This document shows, piece after piece, positions 35,761-59,690 of a stretch of 64,000 nucleotides of DNA. Under the pieces are notes generated by a model that was given only the letters and a program-made list of their open reading frames with translations, searched no databases and was not told the origin of the DNA. Both the position numbers and the translations under genes were made by a program. Every line of letters begins with the position of its first letter. Position 1 is the stretch's first letter. The DNA is from Macrostomum hystrix (taxonomy: Eukaryota > Platyhelminthes > Macrostomidae), in assembly GCA_950097015.1 (NCBI GenBank), contig CATNEN010000025.1, forward strand, positions 7,606,001-7,670,000, in the 5' to 3' direction.

Positions 35761-35980
35761 AAGGTAATATTACTGAAGGAGGATGTCAGACGAAAGGGTC
35801 AATTTTTTTCGCAAGCTAAAACCTTGTGACACACCGATTGGTTCGCCTATGTTCGATGATAAAAATTTTCATTGCCATAGTACCAAAAGTAATAAAATAA
35901 CATTGTTCTACAGAACCGATTCCTTGATTTCAGGAATTGAATGCTACCGATTGTCTAGGTGAAAACAAAAACTTTGATCA

Positions 35981-36891
35981 TCAGTAGCTGATTTGGTTAG
36001 TCCACACCTTGCAGCCAACAGTGCACAGCACTATCCAGATCAGTAGGATGCCCAGGCCGAATATGAGCGACGGCCACAGAATGCAGTGGAACACCTGCGA
36101 CTCAGTGAACTCCCGGCCGTAGAGTGCCGAATAGTCAACACCGTTGGACTCCCGGCGAACATAGCAGGTGTAGTTCTGGCCCGAGGCGAACATCGACTTG
36201 TTGAGGTTGGCAACTTGTCCGGCATTCAGTACTCGGTCTTTGTAGCAGACTCTGGAGGCGCACTAAGGGGGGATTGACAGTTTTGCTAAAGCAGGTTCGA
36301 ACTCCATACCTCCTGGTTAGGATTCCGAAAGTCTTATCCTAAGGAAGGTTCGAACTCTAAACCTGCTGGTAAGGATTCCGAAAATGTTATCCTAAAGTAG
36401 GTTCGAATGTAGTCAGTAGTAAGTAGTAAGACCTATTACTAAAGTAGTAAAACCTATCCTAAAGTAAGGTCCTAAAGTAGGTTCGAACTCCATACCCCAG
36501 CAACGGTCTATATAAAGCATCGATAAAGACTCACCATTGAATTGAGTGAAGCGGCTGCATAGTAGGAGTAGATGAGGTAGATGCTGGCCTCTCCAGACAG
36601 CACGGGCGCACTCACAGTCGTGAAGTTCACGCGCACAATTAGGCAGGGAAAATTCGACGGATCACTGTCAGCCGCGTCCTGGCAGAACTGGCTGACGCCG
36701 TAGCTGCTGCGCAGGAACCGACAGCTGGCCAGCTGGAATTGGTTCTCCTGCAGGTAGGGGATCACGATAATGCCTAGTAGGATCATTTCAATCACGAATC
36801 CCATGATTAGACACGTGGCGCCGAACGTGTAGGCCCAGCGACCAGCACCGACGTCGATGCACAGCCGATTGCACACGTAGGCAATACCCAT
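35981..36891 (-). CDS. Two-pass channel accessory protein, BK beta-subunit (KCNMB)-like
   Basis: Two exons on the minus strand, 36891-36535 and 36262-35981, phase 0, 212 aa. Order: short cytoplasmic N-terminus with the start at 36891; membrane segment FGATCLIMGFVIEMILLGII; a cysteine-containing extracellular loop of about 120 residues (NFTTVS is a glycosylation sequon, also CYVRRES); second membrane segment starting VFHCILWPSLIFGLGILL. The FHCxxWPS motif at the start of TM2 is the signature I know from KCNMB1-4, which tune calcium and voltage gating of BK channels. The arthropod TipE/TEH sodium-channel subunits share this topology and are the main alternative. Length matches KCNMB (191-279 aa). 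Confidence 0.7.
36285..36490. repeat. Degenerate repeat in the BK-beta-like intron
   Basis: About four diverged units of the pattern AGGTTCGAACTC, then CCTGCTGGTAAGGATTCCGA, then TATCCTAA. GGTTCGAACTC is close to a pol III B box, so the seed may have been a tRNA or SINE fragment. It occupies nearly all of the 272-base intron. Confidence 0.75.
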
Positions 36892-38087
36892 TGTTGTGGC
36901 CTGTCTAACTCTACCGTATCGATATGTTTGACGCGCCCGGATGAAGCTTTTTATTTATTTTCTGACAGCCTCACGCTAAGAATCGTGAGCCAATTCCTTT
37001 TTTATATTCCTGCTCTACTATCACCTCTGTTACCCCGGCTATCCCGGAAATGGCAGAGGGCGGCGGAAGACTCACCATGAATTGGCAGCAGCTGCCCTTA
37101 CCCTAGACTGACTGATCAATCTTCCTGTGCTTTCTCTCTCCCTCGGCCAGTAAGTCACCACCGCCGCCGCCGTAAGCGGTGAGAAATCTCCACTTTGTCC
37201 TCGTTTTGTTTTTTCTCCTACCCTGCCTGCAGTCCCCTTAAACTACATGGCTGGTTCGCACGGTAGACTTGGCTGTGCGCCTGTATGCGCCTCAAATTCC
37301 CTTTTACGATTCGCATACAGCTTTTTCGTGTTAGCCGATATAGCCCTTGCATTCCAGAGCCAACCAGCTCTTGTATGTGTGATATGGGGGGCGGAGTGAG
37401 CTATGTCAGAAATCAATCGGCCTTCAGATGTACCATTAAAGTTAGCGGTGAACGATAAGTGCACTAGAATAAGAAATAATTCGACCAGGGGTTAGCGGTG
37501 TGAATTTTGCTACGCATCTTCGAAAGTTACGCAGTTATAAGAAAGGTCAATTTTCTATCAAAAGTTGCAGCTATTTTTGAGCATTTTTATCTGGAAATAA
37601 CAAGCTGCAAAAGCAACAGATTCTTTATTCAATATTAAGCTAGTATGGACATCTAGCTTCGGTTTTTATGTGCATTTCCATACAATATAAATATTTTTAA
37701 ACTGGTGTTATAATTTTAACCAATCTCAGAACAAATCAATTGCCCCAGAGCAGGCTGTTATAACTGTATAGTACATCCTGTTGGGTGCAGTAAGTTTAGT
37801 ATATTAGAGGCATATAGTATTGAAAGCTTATTTCATTAACCTTTTAATATTGTAGTACAAGTGAACTGTAAAGTATTCTGCTCACTTGTCAAAAGCTATA
37901 GTAGCTAATGGAATAAAAATGAAAGGCGATTATACACTTATGAATTGCAGCTTAATATTGATTGGAGAGCCTATATCAAGTACACTACTTTCAGTAGCTA
38001 ACGTAAAGTTCATTAAGTTTTATAGACGAGAGTTTGAGAAGGTTAGTAGTCGCTTAGTGGGGTGAAGGAGTGTGGGGATGAATGAGT
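36892..38087. other. Spacer upstream of the BK-beta-like gene
   Basis: 36900-37470 is moderately GC-rich and may include the promoter and 5'UTR of the minus-strand gene. No clear core promoter motif was found. 37500-38087 is AT-rich unique sequence. Confidence 0.5.
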
Positions 38088-38275
38088 GTGGTCTACCTGA
38101 TCTACGTGAGCTGCACCACCAACACCCTGAGAGACGGTCACCGCTCAGACATTATTCTGAAGTGGGAAAACCAGTGACACTCCACTTCAACTCTCCAGGA
38201 CAACACCCTGGCCCACCTCTCGATTTATCAGAACAATTGAATTAAAGCCTAGAATCCTCTATGAGCAGCAGGAGA
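38088..38275 (+). pseudogene. Possible relic of a GIY-YIG-type retroelement domain
   Basis: VVYLIYVSC followed by NTLRDGHRSDIIL in one frame, then KPVTLHFNSPGQ in another. The string YLIxC, then LxxxHRxDI, then KPVxxHFNxPGH is typical of the GIY-YIG endonuclease region at the end of Penelope-like and related retroelements. The copy is short and frame-broken, and no reverse transcriptase sequence is visible nearby. Confidence 0.4.
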
Positions 38276-39740
38276 GCACAAGTTACCGCGAAGCGTTTCG
38301 GGTTAATACTTAATGACCATATTTAATGCTTGCACTTCTCAGTTCCGAATATTTTTTATTGCATACTTATACTTGTTTACACATTGCGTCACAATGACAA
38401 ACGAAAATACCGCAATGAAAACTTTACAAATTCAAGTTGGAGTATAAATAAAACAAAAGTAATATCGTTAGCTGTCAAAACGGGCAATTTTCTTGTCATC
38501 ATAGAGATTTAATTTACAACAAACCTTTACAAAATGAATGTATTTTTACAGCTAAAGGAAGATTTTTTTCAAAACTTGATTTACCTAAAAAGTTCAAAGT
38601 GCTTTAAAGTTTGCAATTATATTATCTAACTCATCCATCGTCCATCCTTGTTCTTCGTACGTCAAAATCGTTTGTTCAGTTAAGAAGCAGAATGTTTTAC
38701 TGGTTTCGGGCTAAAACACAAATTGCGCCACACACTATTTGACAGAAACACTAATGACTCTTTATAGCTATGTAAATTATATAAAAGGTGAACAGGAATT
38801 TCAGGCATGAAGGCATAGGCTTCATTTAATGCCAAGTGCCTAAGATCAGCTAGGGGTAGTTAGTTTTATACAATGAACCTTAAAATAACAAAATTGTATT
38901 CCTATTAGTTTCTAGATGCATTTCAGATTATGTATAAATAGCATCTGAATACTCATGTATGTTGAGTATATATGTTGAGCTTTTATAGCTAGCTCATGTT
39001 AATCATTCAAATTACTTAAAAAAGAAGCAATCTTTAGTTTTCAGTGCTTGGTCATAACAAATGAGCATAATGGCTATTTATATTCATATATGTTGAATTC
39101 AAGTATTAAAATGATCAAAAGCAAGACATCTGGATTGCTTGTTCTAGTCATATATTAACAAAATTGTTAGATTGTCCTATAGAAAAAAGATGAGTTGTGC
39201 ACGGTCTCAATTCTCATTTTGTCTAAATAGGTCAATGTAAATAATTGGACGCTTATAGAAAAATAAATTTTATGCCTATAGAAAAATTTCACATGATACA
39301 TATATCTTCAATTATTTTTTACTCCAGATATTTAAAACCCATTAGATTGTTTTTTTAATAGCAATCAATTTTGTATTTTCAATAAAAAGACAAAGTTTTT
39401 TGGCTCATTATGTTGGTATTATGCGGTATTAAAATGTATTACAGAGTATAGAATTTGTCATATTAGCTAGCTAGTTGTCTCATTATTTTTTTTAAGAAAA
39501 TATTTGGTAGCTAGTTATGTTGATTGATTGTTTTAGATGTATTCATTCAATCTGATATATTGTTTCATAGTAGCTTGATTTGAGGTTTTAAAATAAAACT
39601 TTTTGAGTGAGTTTTGTTTTAGATTTTTATTGTTTTGTAAAATAATACTTGCTTTTGTATATTCCTAAAATTCCAGATTTATAAAAGAAAAGCTAATCAA
39701 ATCTTTTCTAGCTACTCTTGCATACTTTGTTAAATTCACC
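38276..39740. other. AT-rich spacer upstream of CYFIP
   Basis: Strongly AT-rich unique sequence with no supported exon or tandem array, unusual in this window for its lack of repeats. It presumably holds the CYFIP promoter and 5'UTR. Confidence 0.5.
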
Positions 39741-52421
<12,681 letters not shown>

Positions 52422-52476
52422 ACTGTTTTCTGCGTGTCTGCGGATTGTGTTTGTTGAACACTTTTCGGGGGTCATT

Positions 52477-52737
52477 GACCTTCATTTGTGCTGAGTTTAG
52501 TAACCCTTATACGAACTCTTGACCTTCATTTGTACTGAGTTTAGTAACCCTTATACGAACTCTTGACCTTCATTTGTACTGAGTTTAGTAACCCTTATAC
52601 GAACTCTTGACCTTCATTTGTGCTGAGTTTAGTAACCCTTATACGAACTCTTGACCTTCATTTGTGCTGAGTTTAGTAACCCTTATACGAACTCTTGACC
52701 TTCATTTGTGCTGAGTTTAGTAACCCTTATTCGAACT
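52477..52737. repeat. 44-bp repeat in the CYFIP 3'UTR
   Basis: About six nearly identical units containing GACCTTCATTTGTGCTGAGT and AACCCTTATACGAACTCTT, starting 55 bases after the stop. They differ mainly at TGTGC and TGTAC. The array is transcribed if the 3'UTR extends this far. Confidence 0.96.
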
Positions 52738-54260
52738 CATCCAAATCGTCTTCCATTTTTTTATCTTTGAATGGGGTCGATGACAATGGAGAAAAACCGA
52801 GTTCAGAATTAACAGTAGGACTATCAAGCCATTTTACCGCCCGTTTTTATACAAAGAGGGGGGAATTTCTCACGCGCGTCTTCTGAATGCTAACAGCGTT
52901 GGGTGGGGACTGATTGGTTGGCAGACTAGGCGATGGTGTCCTGTGGTTGAGCTGCGCCTAATATTTAGGCTTGATCAGTCAAATTCGAGAAATTCGCGTC
53001 AGGGTGTCCATAGTGGCCTAGTTCCACCTGTTGTAGCCTTTGAAGGTCCAGCAGTCCGTCTAGATAAAGGCAGGTGACCACCGATGACGGAGATGATGCA
53101 GGCACATTCGGGTGACATGCTGAAGGCCTGGCAAGGCCGCACTGAGGCGCAGTGCAAATTCGTGCATAGAGGTGTATGAAATACACTAGCGCTTGTGGGA
53201 AAAATCTGACCTTCGGCCAGAACCATTGAATATCTCGACGGTCTGAAGATCTGACGACTTGATTCTTGTTTCAGAAGATGCGCAACAAAAAGTTGGCCCG
53301 TGTTCTTGAGTTTCGTGTGCTTGCGTTATTCCGTTCGGGTGCAGCCCCAGACTGGGGTCAATGACCTCCCAATCACGATCTGACTGGGGTCAATGACCTC
53401 CCTGTGTCGAAAGTTCAATGCCAATGAATCCAATTAACAAAATGCGCGTAATTATATTATCGATCTTCTATAGTGCGTACACACATTTATACTCGTATGT
53501 ACATTTATTGTGTAAATATTGTACTGGGTCGCATTCTTATTACCTAAGTGCCTCCTTAGCCTGTTAGTTAGCAACACCTTGAGTAGTTGCTGTACTCAAT
53601 GCCGGGAGAGAAGAAGAAAAGTCCATGAAATATTAAAAAAAAATATTGTTAAAGATTATTTTACATTTTTCGTCGCTTTTTCGCTTAAGTACACTAGGTT
53701 TTTTAATAACAAATGTCCTGTTGTTTACTAATTGAAATTTAACAGTTTTACAACGCGGCTTTTTTAACTACTAAACAGCTTCTTAAACAAAACATTTTTT
53801 ATTCCTGTGCTATTTGTTATATTCAGAAAAATAGCATTATGAATTTAGCTTTTTGTACTTTTTATCCATTGTCTCGGTTTTTTATACAGTTTTTTTTATC
53901 GCCAAATGAACTCTGTGTGTATGTGTGCTAGTCTTATCGATTCTGAGTTGTTGTTGAGCACACATTCGCTATTCCTTCTCAAAACCCTGTTAAAACGTGG
54001 ACCAGGTACCATCTACACAGCTACAGTTCTATTAATGCATTATGTGTTTTAATCTGAACCCTCATTAAAGATAGTTTACATAACTAGGCGATTAATATTT
54101 AAACAGAAAATCTAAAAAAATCAATAAATTCTTCCTGTAGATTGATTTTTTAGTACAGCTCAGTTTTTTAATTGTAGTCTACTAAAATTTCACTATATTC
54201 TTCTATGGTCCTTGATTTTAAGATTCAATTTCAAATTCTAGTATTAAATTTTTATAGCTC
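52738..54260. other. CYFIP 3' flank
   Basis: 52860-53420 is GC-richer with short open frames on both strands that I cannot assign, and two copies of ACTGGGGTCAATGACCTCCC near 53352 and 53381. 53430-54260 is AT-rich. No convincing poly(A) signal close to the stop was identified. Confidence 0.45.
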
Positions 54261-54264
54261 TGAT

Positions 54265-54955
54265 GCTCATTGGGTGACACAGACTAAAGGAAATTGGGTG
54301 ACAGAGACTAAAGGCATTGGGTGACACAGACTAAAGGCATTGGGTGACACAGACTAAAGACATTGGGTGACACAGACTAAAGGCATTGGGTGACACAGAC
54401 TAAAGGCATTGGGTGACACAGACTAAAGGCATTGGGTGACACAGACTAAAGACATTGGGTGACACAGACTAAAGACATTGGGTGACACAGACTAAAGGCA
54501 TTGGGTGACACAGACTAAAGACATTGGGTGACACAGACTAAAGGCATTGGGTGACACAGACTAAAGACATTGGGTGAAACAGACTAAAGACATTGGGTGA
54601 CACAGACTAAAGACATTGGGTGACACAGACTAAAGAAATTGGGTGACACAGACTAAAGACATTGGGTGACACAGACTAAAGGCATTGGGTGACACAGACT
54701 AAAGGCATTGGGTGACACAGACTAAAGACATTGGGTGCCACAGACTAAAGGAAATTGGGTGACACAGACTAAAGGCATTGGGTGACACAGACTAAAGACA
54801 TTGGGTGCCACAGACTAAAGGAAATTGGGTGACACAGACTAAAGGCATTGGGTGACACAGACTAAAGACATTGGGTGAGACAGACTAAAGACATTGGGTG
54901 ACAGACTAAAGACATTGGGTGACAGACTAAAGACATTGGGTGACACAGACTAGCT
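54265..54955. repeat. 23-bp minisatellite, intergenic
   Basis: About 30 units of CATTGGGTGACACAGACTAA plus AGG or AGA, very homogeneous. It borders the family 2 dispersed repeat on its right. Confidence 0.97.
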
Positions 54956-55060
54956 CGTACAGACTTCAGTCCGTGCACTGAACAGCTGTACACCACCTTT
55001 GGAAGCGACGCGCGATAGCTGCGGCTGTGCCAATGGCTTCATATCTGGCCCAAATGGGCG
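54956..55060 (-). mobile_element. Dispersed repeat family 2, minus orientation
   Basis: Reverse complement reads GGCACAGCCGCAGCTATCGC, then GTACAGCTGTTCAGTGCACG, matching 24806-24870 on the plus strand. It lies between the 23-bp array and the first tRNA gene. Confidence 0.6.
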
Positions 55061-55180
55061 AGGAGCACTTAAAAAACGCACTCATTTAGCGAAAAAACTA
55101 CATACTACTCAATGACTTTTAAGACTAATTGTAGCTCGAAAGTCGCTTATCTGCGCCTCGGCGCTCTCGTCCAATTGTGC

Positions 55181-55253
55181 GATCTCGTGGTGTAGTGGTT
55201 ATCACGTCTGCCTAACACGCAGAAGGTCCCCAGTTCGAGCCTGGGCGAGATCA
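55181..55253 (+). tRNA. tRNA-Val(AAC)
   Basis: A 73-base cloverleaf without intron: acceptor GATCTCG pairs perfectly with CGAGATC, A box TGGTGTAGTGG, anticodon stem TCTGC/GCAGA around the loop CTAACAC (anticodon AAC), T arm CCCAG TTCGAGC CTGGG. A run of T (55258-55262) follows as the pol III terminator. Confidence 0.96.
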
Positions 55254-55757
55254 ATCATTTTTACGGGTCTTATAGAATCAAGTCAAAATTAAGATGAAGC
55301 TAAGAATAAGCATCAACGTGATTTAATTATATTTCCAATGCATTTCGACCATATATAGAATAGGTCATCGTCAGGGCAGGAAGAGCTAGTCTTCCTGAAT
55401 TACATTTTGACATTAATAGGTCTAAAGTTTTCTAGCTTTGCTTTAAATAACTACGAGCTATAAAACTGTGTGAAGCTTTACGTTCTAAATATTCAAATCT
55501 ACGAGCTAGCAGAATCACGGGTGCCAATTCGAGTAAGCTCGTAAGCGGAAGTAAGAAAACTATTAATAAAACGGATCGTTCAAATTTATATTTTTATAAT
55601 TACTTAAGTACCCAATGCTAGGCAGAGCATCTTACTGTGAATAATAATAATTCAGTTGTAAAGATACACAAAGTAATATTTCAGGTTTAAGTGTATTTAT
55701 AGTTGGTACATTTGAATACTCTACTAATTGTCGATAGAGAACCTAACAGACAAACTT
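55254..55757. other. Unique spacer after the first tRNA gene
   Basis: AT-rich non-repetitive sequence; nothing recognisable beyond the T-run terminator. Confidence 0.5.
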
Positions 55758-55799
55758 TTATGTAGTCGGGACAGCAGCGATACGAACTGAGGACGGAAG

Positions 55800-57060
55800 A
55801 GGTGAGGACAGCTGGACAGGATCAGCTAGGACAAGAGAGGACAGAAATGGATAGGATTGGACAGGACAGGACAGGATAGGACAGGGCAGGGCAGGATAGG
55901 ATTGGACAGGACAGGACAGGATAGGACAGGGCAGGATAGGATTGGACAGGGCAAGATAGGATTGGACAGGACAGGATAGGATTGGACAGGAGAGGATAGG
56001 ATTGGACAGGGCAGGGCAGGATAGGATAGGACAGGGCAGGATAGGATTTGACAGGACAGGACAGGATATGACAGGGCAGGATAGGATTGGACAGGGCAAG
56101 ATAGGATTGGACAGGACAGGATAGGATTGGACAGGAGAGGATAGGATTGGACAGGGCAGGGCAGGATAGGATAGGACAGGGCAGGATAGGATTTGACAGG
56201 ACAGGACAGGATAGGACAGGGCAGGATAGGATTGGACAGGGCAAGATAGGATTGGACAGGACAGGATAGGATTGGACAGGAGAGGATAGGATTGGACAGG
56301 GCAGGGCAGGATAGGATAGGACAGGGCAGGATAGGATTTGACAGGATAGGATTGGACAGGACAGGATAGGATTGGACAGGACAGGATAGGATTGGACAGG
56401 ACAGGAGAGGACAGGATAGGATTGGACAGGAGAGGATAGGATTGGACAGGACAGGACAGGATAGGATTGGACAGGACAGGACAGGATAGGACAGGATAGG
56501 ATTGGACAGGACAGGACAGGATAGGATTGGACAGGACAGGACAGGACAGGATAGGATTGGACAGGACAGAATAGGATTGGACAGGAGAGGATAGGTTTGG
56601 ACAGGAGAGGATAGGATTGGACAGCACAGGACAGGATAGGATTGGACAGGAGAGGATAGGATTGGACAGGACAGGACAGGACAGGACAGGATTGGACAGG
56701 ACAGGATAGGACAGGACAGGACAGGATAGGACAGGACAGGACAGGATAGGACAGTACAGGATAGGACAGGACAGGACAGGACAGGATAGGATATGACAAG
56801 ACAGGATAGGTTTGGACAGGATAGGATTGGACAGGACGGGATAGGGTAGGACAGGACAGGAATGGACAGGACAGGATAGGACAGGACAGGACAGTACAGG
56901 ATAGGACAGGACAGGACAGGACAGGATAGGACATGACAAGACAGGATAGGATTGGACTGGACAGGATAGGACAGGACAGGACTGGATCCGAATGGACAGA
57001 ATAGGACAGGACAGGACAGGATCCGAATGGACAGGATAGGACAGAACAGAACTCAGGATA
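55800..57060. repeat. GGACA/GGATA pentamer-based array
   Basis: About 1.26 kb of purine-rich pentamers GGACA, GGATA and GGATT, organised in 15 to 25-bp sub-blocks and in longer repeats of about 118 bases (the ATTTGACAGG segment at 56045 recurs near 56193 and 56335). Antisense frames of almost 400 codons of SCPVLSYPVL-type sequence are a by-product of the 5-bp period. The strand bias favours triplex or G-rich secondary structure. Confidence 0.97.
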
Positions 57061-57234
57061 AGACAGGACAGAACGGGTTAAGTCGAGAATTCTCTAGTTC
57101 TTGTTGTTTTCTTTCATCAAAATTTTAAGTTCACCAAAATATTGTAGATCAAACTTCAACAACAATTTGCGCACAATACTACTCATTGTGTAGCTCCCCT
57201 TTATCAGCGTTCCTGAAGGTTTGTTAAATAACCC

Positions 57235-57307
57235 GATCTCGTGGTGTAGTGGTTATCACGTCTGCCTAACACGCAGAAGGTCCCCAGTTCGAGCCTGGGC
57301 GAGATCA
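57235..57307 (+). tRNA. tRNA-Val(AAC), second copy
   Basis: Base-for-base identical to 55181-55253 across all 73 positions, while the flanks differ. A TTTTT terminator is at 57311-57315. Identity over the gene only is as expected under selection or gene conversion rather than a recent segmental duplication. Confidence 0.96.
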
Positions 57308-57865
57308 ATATTTTTATTCATATTTGACAGCCCACAATGATCATTCGCTTGTATATCGCTGGCTACAATGAGGCTTGCTCCAACTTTTCTGTTTTTTTTG
57401 CTCGACACAATAAAGGTCAAAGTTGAGCTCCTCGTAAATGAGGGCAATTATTTGCGACAGAAACTTGTGTAAAGAATAAAATCAGGTCATCCAAGAGCTG
57501 GTTTGCAATTTCCATGCACGGTTAGGTGAAGTACGAGCTATCAGTTCTCGCGTCTCAAATGACCAGCTGAAGACATTGTCCTTAGCTCTCAAAGGAAATC
57601 CGGGGTTGCTCTGTAATTAAGAGTAACTTTCTCAAACAAAACGAGACTGCAGTGATTTTCCAGCTAAGTGGCGGCTACTCAAAATGTGTTGAGCAGAAAA
57701 TGCTTCGGTTGTCAGTTAATAGCTTGCTTTTTTGTTGTCAGATTATGCTTGAATCTTGAATCCACATAATTTGCACTAGCTGAGGACAAGAATTCAACGT
57801 TTAATGGCTACAGAAATGAAAGCGACTGAATGCCCTGAAACGACTAGAGGCCCTGAAACCAAAAA
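57308..57865. other. Unique spacer after the second tRNA gene
   Basis: Non-repetitive sequence without a supported exon until the 18-bp array begins. Confidence 0.5.
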
Positions 57866-57869
57866 AGGA

Positions 57870-58275
57870 CCTGAAGCGACTGAAGGTCCTGAAGCGACTG
57901 AAGGTCCTGAAGCGACTGAAGGTCCTGAAGCGACTGAAGGTCCTGAAGCGACTGAAGGTCCTGAAGCGACTGAAGGTCCTGAAGCGACTGAAGGTCCTGA
58001 AGCGACTGAAGGTCCTGAAGCGACTGAAAGTCCTGAAGCGACTGAAGGTCCTGAAGCGACTGAAGGTCCTGAAGCGACTGAAGGTCCTGAAGCGACTGAA
58101 TGTCCTGAAGCGACTGAAGGTCCTGAAGCGACTGAAGGTCCTGAAGCGACTGAAGGTCCTGAAGCGACTGAAGGTCCTGAAGCGACTGAAGGCCCTGAAG
58201 CGACTGAAGGCCCTGAAGCGACTGAAGGTCCTGAAGCGACTGAAGGTCCTGAAGCGACTGAAGGTCCTGAAGCGA
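57870..58275. repeat. 18-bp minisatellite
   Basis: GAAGCGACTGAAGGTCCT in about 22 copies with only a few substitutions (AAAGTCCT, GAATGTCCT). The period is a multiple of 3, so one plus and two minus frames stay open as PEATEG, SVASGP and QSLQDL repeats. No flanking conserved sequence supports translation. Confidence 0.97.
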
Positions 58276-58384
58276 GTGTTCTTGTACCCGCAAAAGTCCC
58301 AGAGATATTTCTAAGAAAGCATGAACTCACACAACTATCGCATGCTATCCTATAGTTTTGCATCTCTAAACTTTCTACTTGTAG

Positions 58385-58536
58385 CCAAAGCCTCACGTGA
58401 GCAGATGAATGAGCTGTTCCACAGGCAGCGGCTCAACTCGACCTGTGAAATCCGAGAGACTGCTATCACTGACAGGCAGCTCACTCAGCTTGAGCTTGAG
58501 CTCAACTCACCCACCTCTCTCGTCACAAAATTCTTA
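58385..58536 (+). CDS. Possible orphan exon, unknown gene
   Basis: A GC-richer block with an acceptor (CTTTCTACTTGTAG) and donor (TTAGTAAGG) encloses an open frame reading EQMNELFHRQRLNSTCEIRE and TAITDRQLTQLELELNSP, phase 1 in and 0 out. Amphipathic helical character is visible. I recognise no family and find no partner exon in the window, so it may be a piece of a gene, a pseudogene or chance. Confidence 0.35.
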
Positions 58537-58739
58537 GTAAGGTATCGCGAATATATTAACTGTGGGATATAAATCCCGAAAAAACAGAGGCAGCAGCGCT
58601 TATCTCAATAGTCTCATTGTTCTTGAGAAGTTCAGCTTCATAAAAAAGCTAGCAAAATATACTACAAAATGAAACTATTAAAGTAGGCAATTTGCTTTCT
58701 TCTAGTTAATCAACATTATTTATTTGAGTAGATATAGTG

Positions 58740-58965
58740 TGAGATTTAAGGAGATATGAGGTGAGATTTAAGGAAATTTAGTGTGAGATTAGACAAGATA
58801 TGAGGTGAGATTTGAGGAAATTTAGTGTGAAATTTTATGAGATACAGTATGAGATTTGAGGAGATATAGTGTGAGATTTGAGGAGATATAGTGTGAGATT
58901 TGATGAGATACAGTATGAGATTTGAGGAGATATAGTGTGAGATTCAGATGAGACAGTGTGAGATT
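58740..58965. repeat. 22-bp degenerate repeat
   Basis: About ten units with GTGAGATTTGAGGAGATATA, more diverged than most arrays in the window. Confidence 0.88.
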
Positions 58966-59209
58966 TATATATTCGCAAACAAAACTTCTCTGGAAGAGAA
59001 TAGAACTAAGATGTAGTGCAAAAAATATTTTGTATTGAAATTAAGTTTCTAATGAAAAAAGACAATAAACAACTTGGAATAGCCATTTGTGCATGCCAAA
59101 GTTGCGACATAATATTTTTAATTCCAAAACCGAGCTATTCGAAATATGGCCGCTGTTCCTGTGGACATAATGAAGCAACCCCTGTTCTCAGATACCTAAT
59201 CCTTGATCA

Positions 59210-59215
59210 TTTATT
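59210..59215 (-). promoter_or_regulatory. Poly(A) signal of the Sp-family gene
   Basis: AATAAA on the minus strand lies immediately beyond the 15-bp array. It implies a 3'UTR made almost entirely of that array (about 450 bases from the stop codon to this signal). Confidence 0.6.
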
Positions 59216-59222
59216 AGAGATC

Positions 59223-59690
59223 CCAGATCCTGGATCCCCAGATCCTAGATCCCCAGATCCTAGATCCCCAGATCCTAGATCCCCAGATCCTAGATCCCCA
59301 GATCCTAGATCCCCAGATCCTAGATCCCCAGATCCTAGATCCCCAGATCCTAGATCCCCAGATCCTAGATCCCCAGATCCTAGATCCCCAGATCCTAGAT
59401 CCCCAGATCCTAGATCCCCAGATCCTAGATCCCCAGATCCTAGATCCCCAGATCCTAGATCCCCAGATCCTAGATCCCCAGATCCTAGATCCCCAGATCC
59501 TAGATCCCCAGATCCTAGATCCCCAGATCCTAGATCCCCAGATCCTAGATCCCCAGATCCTAGATCCCCAGATCCTAGATCCCCAGATCCTAGATCCCCA
59601 GATCCTAGATCCCCAGATCCTAGATCCCCAGATCCTAGATCCCCAGATCCTAGATCCCCAGATCCTAGATCCCCAGATCCTGCCTGCAGT
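59223..59690. repeat. 15-bp array forming the Sp gene 3' end
   Basis: On the plus strand CCCAGATCCTAGATC is repeated about 31 times with essentially no variation after the first unit, the most homogeneous array of the window. On the minus strand it reads GATCTAGGATCTGGG. It overlaps the last codons of the Sp gene, and its TAG is the stop codon. The perfect uniformity suggests a recent expansion. Confidence 0.98.

Noticed and set aside
55758-56939. Minus-strand frames of 370-393 codons (SCPVLSYPVLS type)
   Set aside because: The 5-bp period gives the same 5-residue repeat in overlapping frames. There is no unique sequence and no splice or start context.
57794-58396. Open frames on both strands reading PEATEG, SVASGP and QSLQDL
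   Set aside because: An 18-bp array open in several frames at once. Nothing conserved flanks it.
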